From Flavobacterium petrolei (GTDB taxonomy: Bacteria; Bacteroidota; Bacteroidia; Flavobacteriales; Flavobacteriaceae): a DNA stretch of 64,000 bases. The notes beneath the pieces are model-generated. The model was not told the DNA's origin. It made no database searches and saw only the letters and a program-made list of their open reading frames with translations. Below, one piece after another: positions 17,375 to 25,000 of the stretch. The position numbers and the translations under genes were made by a program. How positions within the stretch are numbered: position 1 is the stretch's first letter; each line of letters starts with the position of its first letter. The DNA lies in contig NZ_QNVY02000001.1 in assembly GCF_003314435.2 (NCBI RefSeq), forward strand, positions 1,417,895 to 1,481,894, written 5' to 3'.

Positions 17375-17406
17375 CTCCCTTCCCTTCGGGGAGGGTCGGG
17401 GAGGGG
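17375..17406 (+). repeat. GC-rich palindromic repeat with TTCG loop, copy 3
   Basis: CTCCCTTCCCTTCGGGGAGG then GTCGGGGAGG lies 16 bases before the cysN start, in the same position relative to a start codon as copy 1. With copy 2 it forms a tail-to-head inverted pair between cysD and cysN. Confidence 0.85.
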
Positions 17407-17422
17407 AAAATATAACGGTAAT

Positions 17423-18667
17423 ATGGAAGTTTTAAAAATAGCAACAGCAGGAAGTGTAGATGACGGAAAGAGTACCTTAATCGGGAGATTATTATACGAT
17501 ACAAAATCATTGACTACAGATAAAATTGAAGCAATAGAAAAAAGCAGCAAGCAAAAAGGATACGATTATTTAGATTTTTCTTTGGCTACCGATGGTTTGG
17601 TTGCGGAGAGAGAACAAGGAATCACGATTGATGTGGCGCATATTTATTTTTCGACAGCCAAGAAAAGTTACATAATTGCCGATACTCCGGGTCACGTAGA
17701 ATACACACGTAACATGGTTACGGGAGCTTCGACTTCGCAAGTTTCTATCATTTTGATTGATGCTCGTAAAGGAGTTATTGAGCAAACGTACCGTCACTTT
17801 TTTATCAATAATTTATTAAGAGTAAAAGAGGTAATTGTTGCGGTAAACAAAATGGATTTGGTTGATTATTCGGAAGAAGTTTACAACAAAATCAAAGCTG
17901 ATTTTCAAGCGCTGAACAGCAAAAGTTCATTCAAAGAGCAAAACGTAAGTTATATTCCTTTGAGTGCTATCAATGGAGGTAATGTTGCTGATAAATCAGA
18001 GAATATGCCTTGGTACACTGGACAAACGGTTTTGGAACATTTAGAAGCGTTAGAGCCAGAAGATGTTTTTGAAACAGGAAAAGCACGTTTCCCGGTTCAA
18101 ACAGTTATCCGACCAAAAACGGAAGAGTATCATGATTTTAGAGGATACGCCGGAAAATTATACGGGAACAATATCAAAGTTGGCGATGCAGTAACGGTTC
18201 TTCCTTCTTTGACAGAATCTAAAGTGACTAATATTCACTTTTTTGATCAGCAATTTGATGAAGCGACTGCAGGTTCTTCGATTACTTTGGAACTGGAAAA
18301 TGATATCAATGTGACAAGAGGAGACATGATTGTAAAATCGAATGAGTTGCCTAAAATTGAAAAAGACATCAATACAACGATTTGTTGGATGGACAGCAAA
18401 AAGTTAGTTCCAGGGGCTAAATATTTGGTACAACACAATACCAACAGGGTTTTGGCAAAAATTGAAAGCGTGAAAAACGTAATCGCTACAGATTATTCTG
18501 GAGTTACACCAGCGACTCAATTGGCTATAAATGAAATAGGCGAAGTAAATATTAAATTAAGCAAAGCTTTGTATTTTGATGCCTACAATGACAACAAATC
18601 AAACGGCGCTTTTATTTTAATTGATGCTGCAACCAACACAACTGCTGGAGTTGGATTTATAAACTAA
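17423..18667 (+). CDS. cysN: Sulfate adenylyltransferase subunit 1 (GTPase)
   Basis: The GTP-driven subunit of ATP sulfurylase. The EF-Tu-like G domain shows GSVDDGKST (residues 10-18), the DTPGHVEYTRNM motif and NKMDLV, followed by two beta-barrel domains. At 414 residues it lacks the APS-kinase (CysC) fusion seen in some bacteria, matching the use of an APS reductase. It forms a complex with CysD. Confidence 0.96.
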   Translation: MEVLKIATAGSVDDGKSTLIGRLLYDTKSLTTDKIEAIEKSSKQKGYDYLDFSLATDGLVAEREQGITIDVAHIYFSTAKKSYIIADTPGHVEYTRNMVTGASTSQVSIILIDARKGVIEQTYRHFFINNLLRVKEVIVAVNKMDLVDYSEEVYNKIKADFQALNSKSSFKEQNVSYIPLSAINGGNVADKSENMPWYTGQTVLEHLEALEPEDVFETGKARFPVQTVIRPKTEEYHDFRGYAGKLYGNNIKVGDAVTVLPSLTESKVTNIHFFDQQFDEATAGSSITLELENDINVTRGDMIVKSNELPKIEKDINTTICWMDSKKLVPGAKYLVQHNTNRVLAKIESVKNVIATDYSGVTPATQLAINEIGEVNIKLSKALYFDAYNDNKSNGAFILIDAATNTTAGVGFIN

Positions 18668-18696
18668 ATTTAACTTTTGCCAAAAACAACACACAG

Positions 18697-20787
18697 ATGG
18701 AAAGTTTTAGAACCGAAATAGAAAACCCGATTGTCCAAAAAGACATTATCGATTTAGAAAGAAAAATTGCTTTATTCCGTGACGGTAAAATTGATGATGA
18801 GCGTTTCCGTAGCCTTCGTTTAGCGAGAGGAGTGTATGGTCAGCGTCAGGAAGGCGTACAAATGATTCGTATCAAATTGCCTTTTGGTAAAGTGACCAGC
18901 GAACAACTGACTCGTATTACCAAAGTTTCCGATGAATATTCTACCGGACGTTTGCACATTACAACGCGTCAGGATATCCAGATTCACTATGTAAGTTTGG
19001 ACAGAACACCACAACTTTGGGCTGAATTAGAGAAAGATGATGTTACACTTCGTGAAGCTTGCGGAAACACCGTAAGAAATATTACGGCTAGTGAAACAGC
19101 TGGAATTGATTCAGAAGAACCTTTTGATGTGTCGCCTTATGCGCATGCTATGTTTCAGTTTTTCTTAAGAAATCCGGTTTGTCAGGAAATGGGACGTAAA
19201 TTCAAAATTTCATTTTCTTCTTCGGATAAAGATACGGCCTTGAGTTATTTACATGATTTAGGATTTATTCCAAGAATTGTAAATGGCGAAAGAGGATTTA
19301 AAGTAATGTTAGGAGGAGGATTAGGTTCTCAACCAAGTCATGCCGAATTATTGTCAGAGTTTATTCCGGTAAACCAAATTATTCCAACAACAGAAGGCGT
19401 TTTGAGAATTTTTGATCGCTATGGCGAAAGAGCGAAACGTTTGAAAGCGCGTATGAAATTCCTAATCAAAGATATTGGTAGAGATGAATTTTTAAAATTG
19501 GTGGATGAAGAGAAAAAAGCATTGTCTCACCAAACAGTTGAAATAGATACGACAGCTTTTGATGCTGAAATTCCAGCACCTTTATTGGAAGTACCAAAAG
19601 TAGTTATCGAAGATGCAGCAGCTTTCGAAACTTGGAAAAAATCAAATGTAATTGCGCAAAAACAAGCGGGTTATGTAGCGATTGGAATCAAAGTTTTATT
19701 GGGTGATTTTTATACCGATAAAGCAAGATTATTAGCGGATTTGATTAAAAATTATGCGGCTAATGAATTGCGTTTTACATTGAGACAGGATATTTTAATT
19801 CGTCATGTAAAAGAAGAAAATTTGCCTTTTTTCTACCAAGAATTAGCCAAATTAGATTTTGTAGCTCTAGGTTACAATACCATTTCGGATATTACGGCTT
19901 GTCCGGGAACAGATACGTGTAATTTAGGAATTGCAAGCAGCACCGGAATCGCAGTAGAACTGGAAAGAGTTTTAGAAACAGAATATCCACAATACAGCAA
20001 CAATCAGGAAATCACGATTAAAATCAGTGGTTGTATGAATGCTTGTGGACAACACAATATGGCCGAAATTGGTTTCCAGGGAATGTCAATCAATTCAGGT
20101 AAATTAGTGGCGCCAGCGTTACAAGTTTTATTAGGCGGTGGAAATTTAGGAAATGGAAACGGAAGATTTTCGGATAAAGTAATCAAAATTCCAAGTAGAA
20201 GAGGCCCTGATGCTTTGCGTTTCATCTTAAATGATTTTGAAGCAAACGGAAACGGACAATCATTCTTGAATTATTATGATGCTAAAGGCGAGAAGTATTT
20301 CTATGAATTTTTGAAACCATTAGCTGATTTGACTAATCTTACCGAAGCTGATTTTGTAGATTGGGGAAATGCTGATAACTACGTAAAAGCTGTTGGAGTA
20401 GGAGAATGCGCTGGTGTTGTTATTGATTTAGTGGCTACCTTATTATTGGAAGCCAAGGACAAATTAACTTTTGCAAAGGAAGCTTTTGATGATGCAAAAT
20501 GGGCTGATGCAATTTATTTGGCATACGCAGGATTTGTAAATGGATCCAAAGCATTATTATTGGCTGAAAACCAAAAAACAAATCACCAAGCTGGAATTAT
20601 CGATTTGTTTGATACAGTTTTCGTAGCAACGAATATCATTCAATTGAAGTCAACATTAAGAGATTTAGTATACCAAATCAATCAGAATGAACCTTCTGCT
20701 GAATTTGCACAAAATTACATTCAAGATGCAATTGTCTTTTTTGAAGCAATTGAATCATACAGAGAAAAAGACTTAGCCGATGCTTAA
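18697..20787 (+). CDS. Siroheme sulfite (nitrite/sulfite) reductase with C-terminal HEPN-like domain
   Basis: Reduces sulfite to sulfide by six electrons. The 696 residues contain the two-fold repeated reductase fold and the siroheme-[4Fe-4S] ligands C402, C408 (TACPGTDTCNLGI) and C446, C450 (SGCMNACGQH). The C-terminal part of about 110 residues (from roughly 585) is helical and resembles a HEPN domain, which is not needed for known catalysis. Context (APS reductase, siroheme genes) makes sulfite the substrate rather than nitrite. The stop codon region overlaps the next start by eight bases. Confidence 0.92.
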   Translation: MESFRTEIENPIVQKDIIDLERKIALFRDGKIDDERFRSLRLARGVYGQRQEGVQMIRIKLPFGKVTSEQLTRITKVSDEYSTGRLHITTRQDIQIHYVSLDRTPQLWAELEKDDVTLREACGNTVRNITASETAGIDSEEPFDVSPYAHAMFQFFLRNPVCQEMGRKFKISFSSSDKDTALSYLHDLGFIPRIVNGERGFKVMLGGGLGSQPSHAELLSEFIPVNQIIPTTEGVLRIFDRYGERAKRLKARMKFLIKDIGRDEFLKLVDEEKKALSHQTVEIDTTAFDAEIPAPLLEVPKVVIEDAAAFETWKKSNVIAQKQAGYVAIGIKVLLGDFYTDKARLLADLIKNYAANELRFTLRQDILIRHVKEENLPFFYQELAKLDFVALGYNTISDITACPGTDTCNLGIASSTGIAVELERVLETEYPQYSNNQEITIKISGCMNACGQHNMAEIGFQGMSINSGKLVAPALQVLLGGGNLGNGNGRFSDKVIKIPSRRGPDALRFILNDFEANGNGQSFLNYYDAKGEKYFYEFLKPLADLTNLTEADFVDWGNADNYVKAVGVGECAGVVIDLVATLLLEAKDKLTFAKEAFDDAKWADAIYLAYAGFVNGSKALLLAENQKTNHQAGIIDLFDTVFVATNIIQLKSTLRDLVYQINQNEPSAEFAQNYIQDAIVFFEAIESYREKDLADA

Positions 20788-21553
20788 AAAGATACAACCA
20801 ATAGTAACGCTAGTGGGTGCGGGTCCAGGTGATCCTGATTTACTGACAATCAAAGGGGCAAAGGCACTGGCTGAGGCCAATGTCGTTTTGTATGACGCTT
20901 TGGCAAACGAAGAAATTTTAAGTTATGCTCCTAAAAAAGCAATTAAAATATTCGTTGGAAAAAGAAAAGGCTGTCATGAATACACGCAAGACCAAATCAA
21001 CCAATTAATTGTAGACAACGCGCTTACCTACGGTCATGTGGTTCGGTTAAAAGGTGGTGATCCATTTATTTTTGGTCGTGGCGGTGAGGAAATAGACTTT
21101 GTAGAAAGTTTTGGGATACCTACATTTGTAGTGCCTGGAATCTCATCTTCGATTGCTGTTCCTGCTTATCAAGGGATTTCGTTGACCAAAAGAGGTGTTT
21201 CGGAAAGTTTTTGGGTAATTACAGGTACAACGTCTGATAAAAAATTATCAAATGATGTGGCTTTAGCAGCGCAATCATCGGCAACAGTTGTGATTTTGAT
21301 GGGAATGAGCAAACTGTCTCAGATTATTGATTTGTTCCAAAAAGAATCTAAAGGCGAAACTCCCGTTGCGATTATTCAAAACGGAACTACTGCTCAGGAG
21401 AAAATTGGTGTTGGAACAATTAATACAATTCAACAGGTTGTAACGGAGCATAAATTAAGTTCGCCTGCCATAATTGTCATTGGAGAAGTAGTAAAAGAAA
21501 GTAATAAATTGAAAGGATTTTACGAAGAATTCATATCAAAAGAAATAAAGTAG
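20780..21553 (+). CDS. cobA: Uroporphyrinogen-III C-methyltransferase
   Basis: A SUMT that dimethylates uroporphyrinogen III to precorrin-2, the first step to siroheme for the upstream sulfite reductase. The 257 residues show LVGAGPGDPDLLTIKGAKAL (10-29), the VVRLKGGDPFIFGRGGEE signature, and VPGISSSIAVPAYQGI. It overlaps the sulfite reductase gene by eight bases, so the two are translationally coupled. Confidence 0.96.
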   Translation: MLKKIQPIVTLVGAGPGDPDLLTIKGAKALAEANVVLYDALANEEILSYAPKKAIKIFVGKRKGCHEYTQDQINQLIVDNALTYGHVVRLKGGDPFIFGRGGEEIDFVESFGIPTFVVPGISSSIAVPAYQGISLTKRGVSESFWVITGTTSDKKLSNDVALAAQSSATVVILMGMSKLSQIIDLFQKESKGETPVAIIQNGTTAQEKIGVGTINTIQQVVTEHKLSSPAIIVIGEVVKESNKLKGFYEEFISKEIK

Positions 21554-21555
21554 CA

Positions 21556-22146
21556 TTGGAAAGGAACGAATTATATCCAATATTTTTAAAATTACACAAC
21601 CTCAACGTACTTATTGTGGGTGGCGGAAATGTGGGTTTAGAAAAGTTATCTTTCATGTTGAAATCGAGTCCAAACGCCAATGTTGAGGTGGTGGCGCCAA
21701 AGTTTTTACCAGAGCTGGAAAGCCTCGCTGCAAAACATCCTTCGGTACAATTGACGTATAGAAAATTCAATCGATGGATGCTTCGCAATCGCCACATGGT
21801 TATTGCCTGCACCGATGATTTGAAAGTGAATAAAAGGATTTATGATTTGTCCCGAAAAAGATATTTGATTTGCAATATTGCGGATACACCGCCATTATGT
21901 GATTATTATTTGGGTGGAATTGTAACCAAAGGAAATGTAAAAATCGCCATTTCAACCAACGGAAAATCACCAACAACTGCCAAAAGATTACGGGAGTTTT
22001 TTGAAGAAATCATTCCGGACGATATTAATAAAATGGTCGAAAACTTAAATGAATATCGCAAAACATTAAAAGGGAATTTTGAAGAAAAAGTGCAGAAGAT
22101 GAATGAAATCACCGAGTCGTTGAAGAATAAAGAACCAAGAGAATAG
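21556..22146 (+). CDS. Precorrin-2 dehydrogenase (siroheme synthase N-terminal/Met8-like)
   Basis: NAD-dependent oxidation of precorrin-2 to sirohydrochlorin. The 196-residue protein has the Rossmann start LNVLIVGGGNVGLEKL and the CysG/Met8 motifs NIADTPPLCDYYLGG and KVAISTNGKSPTTAKRLREFFE-like sequence. It starts with TTG two bases after the cobA stop, and no ATG is available before the conserved region. Whether it also inserts iron, as yeast Met8p does, is not visible. No separate chelatase gene is nearby. Confidence 0.9.
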   Translation: MERNELYPIFLKLHNLNVLIVGGGNVGLEKLSFMLKSSPNANVEVVAPKFLPELESLAAKHPSVQLTYRKFNRWMLRNRHMVIACTDDLKVNKRIYDLSRKRYLICNIADTPPLCDYYLGGIVTKGNVKIAISTNGKSPTTAKRLREFFEEIIPDDINKMVENLNEYRKTLKGNFEEKVQKMNEITESLKNKEPRE

Positions 22147-22256
22147 CATAAAGAACAAAGAATCCGACTGATATTTATCATTTAAAGTAATAAAAATCAA
22201 TCGTTCATTTGCAATTAAATAGTTTAGCACAATTACATTACATAAAGAATAAAAAA

Positions 22257-23309
22257 ATGATTAAAACAGACATACTTATAATAGGAGCCGGACCTACGGG
22301 TTTATTTGCAGTTTTTGAAGCAGGATTGTTAAAATTAAAATGTCATATTCTGGATGCTTTGCCACAAGCGGGCGGACAATTATCTGAATTATATCCTAAA
22401 AAACCTATTTATGATATTCCAGGTTTCCCGGAAGTATTAGCGGGAGATTTAGTAGATAATCTAATGGAGCAAATCAAGCAATTCGAACCGGGATTTACTC
22501 TTGGTGAACGTGCTGAAACAATTGAAAAACAAGAAGACGGGACTTTTATTGTGACTTCAAATAAAGGAAAAAAATTCCATGCTCCTGTAGTAGCAATCGC
22601 AGGTGGATTGGGAAGTTTTGAGCCAAGAAAACCATTAATCGAAGACATCGAATTTTACGAGGATAAAGGAATTAAATACTTTATCAAAAATCCGGAGAAA
22701 TTCAGAGACAAAAAAGTAGTAATCGCTGGAGGAGGAGATTCAGCTTTAGACTGGAGTATTTTCTTGTCGAATGTAGCTTCTGAGGTAACGTTAATTCACC
22801 GTAGAAACGAATTCAGAGGTGCTTTAGATTCTGTAGAAAAAGTACAGGAATTGAAAAATTCCGGTAAAATAAAGATGATTACGCCTGGAGAAGTTGTTGG
22901 CTTGAAAGGTGCTGAACATCTAGAAGGAGTTGTAATCGAGGAAAATGGCGCACACCGAACAATTGAAACGGATTATTTTATTCCGCTTTTTGGATTAACT
23001 CCAAAGTTAGGTCCTATCGGAGACTGGGGATTAGACATTGAAAAAAATGCCATCAAAGTAAATAATGCTTTGGATTACCAAACGAACATTCCTGGAATTT
23101 TTGCTATTGGTGACGTTAATACCTATCCTGGAAAATTAAAATTGATTCTTTGTGGTTTCCACGAAGCAACATTAATGTGTCAGGCAGCCTACCAAATCAT
23201 CAATCCGGGTAAGAGATATGTATTGAAATACACTACAGTTTCCGGTGTTGATGGATTTGACGGAACTCGTAAAGAAGCTCCAAAAGCCGTGGTGAAAGCA
23301 ATAGTTTAA
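22257..23309 (+). CDS. Ferredoxin/flavodoxin-NADP+ reductase of the thioredoxin-reductase-like type
   Basis: A 350-residue FAD/NAD(P) oxidoreductase with an FAD-binding GAGPTGLFAVFE, GGDSALDWSIFL as the NADPH site, and the C-terminal GVFAIGDV-like IPGIFAIGDVNTYPGKL. It lacks the CxxC redox pair of thioredoxin reductase, which marks the TrxR-like ferredoxin-NADP reductases. It would deliver electrons to the sulfite reductase. The start is ATG 22257; the longer open frame from 22209 begins with TTG and adds an unconserved tail. Confidence 0.9.
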   Translation: MIKTDILIIGAGPTGLFAVFEAGLLKLKCHILDALPQAGGQLSELYPKKPIYDIPGFPEVLAGDLVDNLMEQIKQFEPGFTLGERAETIEKQEDGTFIVTSNKGKKFHAPVVAIAGGLGSFEPRKPLIEDIEFYEDKGIKYFIKNPEKFRDKKVVIAGGGDSALDWSIFLSNVASEVTLIHRRNEFRGALDSVEKVQELKNSGKIKMITPGEVVGLKGAEHLEGVVIEENGAHRTIETDYFIPLFGLTPKLGPIGDWGLDIEKNAIKVNNALDYQTNIPGIFAIGDVNTYPGKLKLILCGFHEATLMCQAAYQIINPGKRYVLKYTTVSGVDGFDGTRKEAPKAVVKAIV

Positions 23310-23338
23310 CAACTTAGTCCAAACTAGTTAAAAAATTA

Positions 23339-23380
23339 AGCGCTAATACTTGCAAGTATTAGCGCTTTGTCTTTACTTTG
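23339..23380 (+). terminator. Perfect 28-base palindrome overlapping the metH promoter
   Basis: AGCGCTAATACTTG (23339-23352) is followed directly by its exact reverse complement (23353-23366) and TTTGTCTTT, so it can terminate the upstream sulfur operon. The TTG at 23350-23352 in its centre plus TACTTTG at 23374-23380 (21-base spacing) form a plausible promoter for the metH riboswitch transcript, so terminator and promoter would be interlocked. Confidence 0.6.
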
Positions 23381-23409
23381 CACTGTTCCTATATTTATTG
23401 AAAGTTATC

Positions 23410-23554
23410 ACGAAAGGCGGAGGGAAAGACCCAATGAAACCTTAGCAACCCTTTATCTTTAAAGAAGGTGCTACATTCTACTTTATACTGAACATTTTCA
23501 GTATCTAAGATAGATAACACACGAATACTCACTTAGTATTTCTCAAACCTTTTC
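23410..23554 (+). promoter_or_regulatory. SAM-I (S-box) riboswitch of the metH transcription unit
   Basis: S-box landmarks are GGCGGAGGGAAAGACCC, AATGAAACC, TTAGCAACCC, a short hairpin, AAGGTGCTACATTCTAC, an ACTGAA...TTCAGT hairpin, and AGATAAC. P1 is GAAAGG (near 23412) with CCTTTT (near 23548), one wobble pair. It is closely related to the element at 8597. About 275 bases, including a dispersed repeat, separate it from the metH start. Confidence 0.92.
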
Positions 23555-23597
23555 TTGACAACATATATTTTTAGCCTGCTGAATTAATTTCAGTATC

Positions 23598-23756
23598 AGG
23601 AGCGAACAATTGGCACTTTTTTGCCAGTACCGTTCCCGCTTTCCGTTGCAATCTTTTACTTTTTTAAACAAAAAAAGTAAAAGGATTTTCACTGCAAACA
23701 AAGTTCACTGAACTCCTATGAGAATAGAAATTAAGTGAAGTAATCGGGGCTAAAGA
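23598..23756 (+). repeat. Dispersed structured repeat, copy A
   Basis: Conserved left flank CCCGCTTTCCGTTGCAATC, central stem TTTTACTTTTTT (23654-23665) with AAAAAAGTAAAA (23671-23682), and right flank GGATTTTCACTGC. A later ATCGGGGCTA (23742-) is separated by an extra insert of about 45 bases. Same family as 24839, 33607, 40405 and 63045. It lies between the riboswitch and metH. Confidence 0.8.
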
Positions 23757-23828
23757 GCTTAAATAGTGAACTTTTGTAATTAATAATAAGCGCTTAATAC
23801 TTAGTGTTTTGCGAGAATAAAACAAAAG

Positions 23829-24830
23829 ATGTCAACAATTCAAGAAGCCATTAAAAAAAACATACTCGTACTCGATGGAGCTATGGGAACCATGTTGCAA
23901 CGCTACAATTTTTCCGAAGAAGACTTTCGTGGGGAACGTTTCAAAGATTTTCCACATTCCTTAAAAGGGAACAACGATTTATTGTCACTGACACAACCCC
24001 AAGCGATTCGTGCTGTTCATGCCGCTTATTTTGAAGCAGGAGCGGATATCGTTGAAACCAATACTTTTTCTGGAACTAACATCGGAATGGCAGATTACCA
24101 TCTTGAAGATTTGGTATATGAACTCAACTATGAATCGGCACGAATCGCCCGTGAAGTAGCTGATGAATTTACAGCCAAAAATCCGGACAAACCTCGTTTT
24201 GTTGCTGGTTCAATAGGTCCAACAAACAGAACAGCGAGCATGTCACCAGATGTAAACGACCCAGGTTACAGAGCCGTAACTTTTGATGATTTGCGTATTG
24301 CTTACAAACAACAAGTAGAGGCGTTGATTGACGGAGGAAGTGATTTGCTTTTAGTAGAAACTATTTTCGACACTTTAAATGCCAAAGCAGCACTTTTCGC
24401 TATCGAAGAAGTCAAAGACGAACGCAATATCGACATTCCAATCATGGTTTCCGGAACGATTACCGATGCATCAGGAAGAACACTTTCAGGTCAAACTGTA
24501 GAAGCTTTTTTGGTTTCGGTTTCGCACATTCCATTGTTGAGTGTAGGTTTCAATTGTGCTTTGGGAGCTGATTTGCTGAAACCCTATTTGCAAACTTTGT
24601 CACAAAATACTTCATTCAATGTATCGGCGCATCCTAATGCAGGATTGCCAAACGCTTTTGGAGAGTATGATGAAACACCAGAACAGATGCAAGCTTTCAT
24701 CAAAGAATATTTAGACGATAATTTAGTCAATATCATAGGCGGTTGTTGCGGAACAACGCCAGAACATATTAAGTTGATTGCTGATATCGCTAAGGAGTAC
24801 AAGCCCAGAGTTTCGACAGCGACGATGTAA
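23829..24830 (+). CDS. metH: Methionine synthase, homocysteine-binding half (split MetH, N-terminal part)
   Basis: The homocysteine S-methyltransferase domain of cobalamin-dependent methionine synthase as a separate 333-residue protein. Signatures are [12 protein letters not shown] near the N-terminus, [30 protein letters not shown], and the zinc ligands in [11 protein letters not shown] and [12 protein letters not shown]. It corresponds to the first third of E. coli MetH. The remaining domains are encoded by the next gene, with a dispersed repeat in the gap. Confidence 0.95.
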   Translation: MSTIQEAIKKNILVLDGAMGTMLQRYNFSEEDFRGERFKDFPHSLKGNNDLLSLTQPQAIRAVHAAYFEAGADIVETNTFSGTNIGMADYHLEDLVYELNYESARIAREVADEFTAKNPDKPRFVAGSIGPTNRTASMSPDVNDPGYRAVTFDDLRIAYKQQVEALIDGGSDLLLVETIFDTLNAKAALFAIEEVKDERNIDIPIMVSGTITDASGRTLSGQTVEAFLVSVSHIPLLSVGFNCALGADLLKPYLQTLSQNTSFNVSAHPNAGLPNAFGEYDETPEQMQAFIKEYLDDNLVNIIGGCCGTTPEHIKLIADIAKEYKPRVSTATM

Positions 24831-24838
24831 CCAAGAAT

Positions 24839-24933
24839 GCCCGCGTGAGGGATAGCAGTGAAAAGCCCACAGCCTGACGAAGGAAGAGCGAGGACTTGCA
24901 ACGAATAGCTCGACCCTTTTTGGGTCACGCCCA
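24839..24933 (-). repeat. Dispersed structured repeat, copy C (between the two metH genes)
   Basis: GAGGGATAGCAGTGAAAAGC is the conserved edge and GAGGACTTGCAACGAATAGC the other, with a variable middle (CCTGACGAAGGAAGAGCG). It is very similar to copy D at 63045. A small GACCC-TTTTT-GGGTC hairpin follows. It starts only 8 bases after the first metH stop. Confidence 0.85.
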
Positions 24934-25000
24934 AAATAATAATAAGATATACGAAACCTGAACGTTTGCTGAAATCGTGAAGGATCAAATAAAATAAAAA

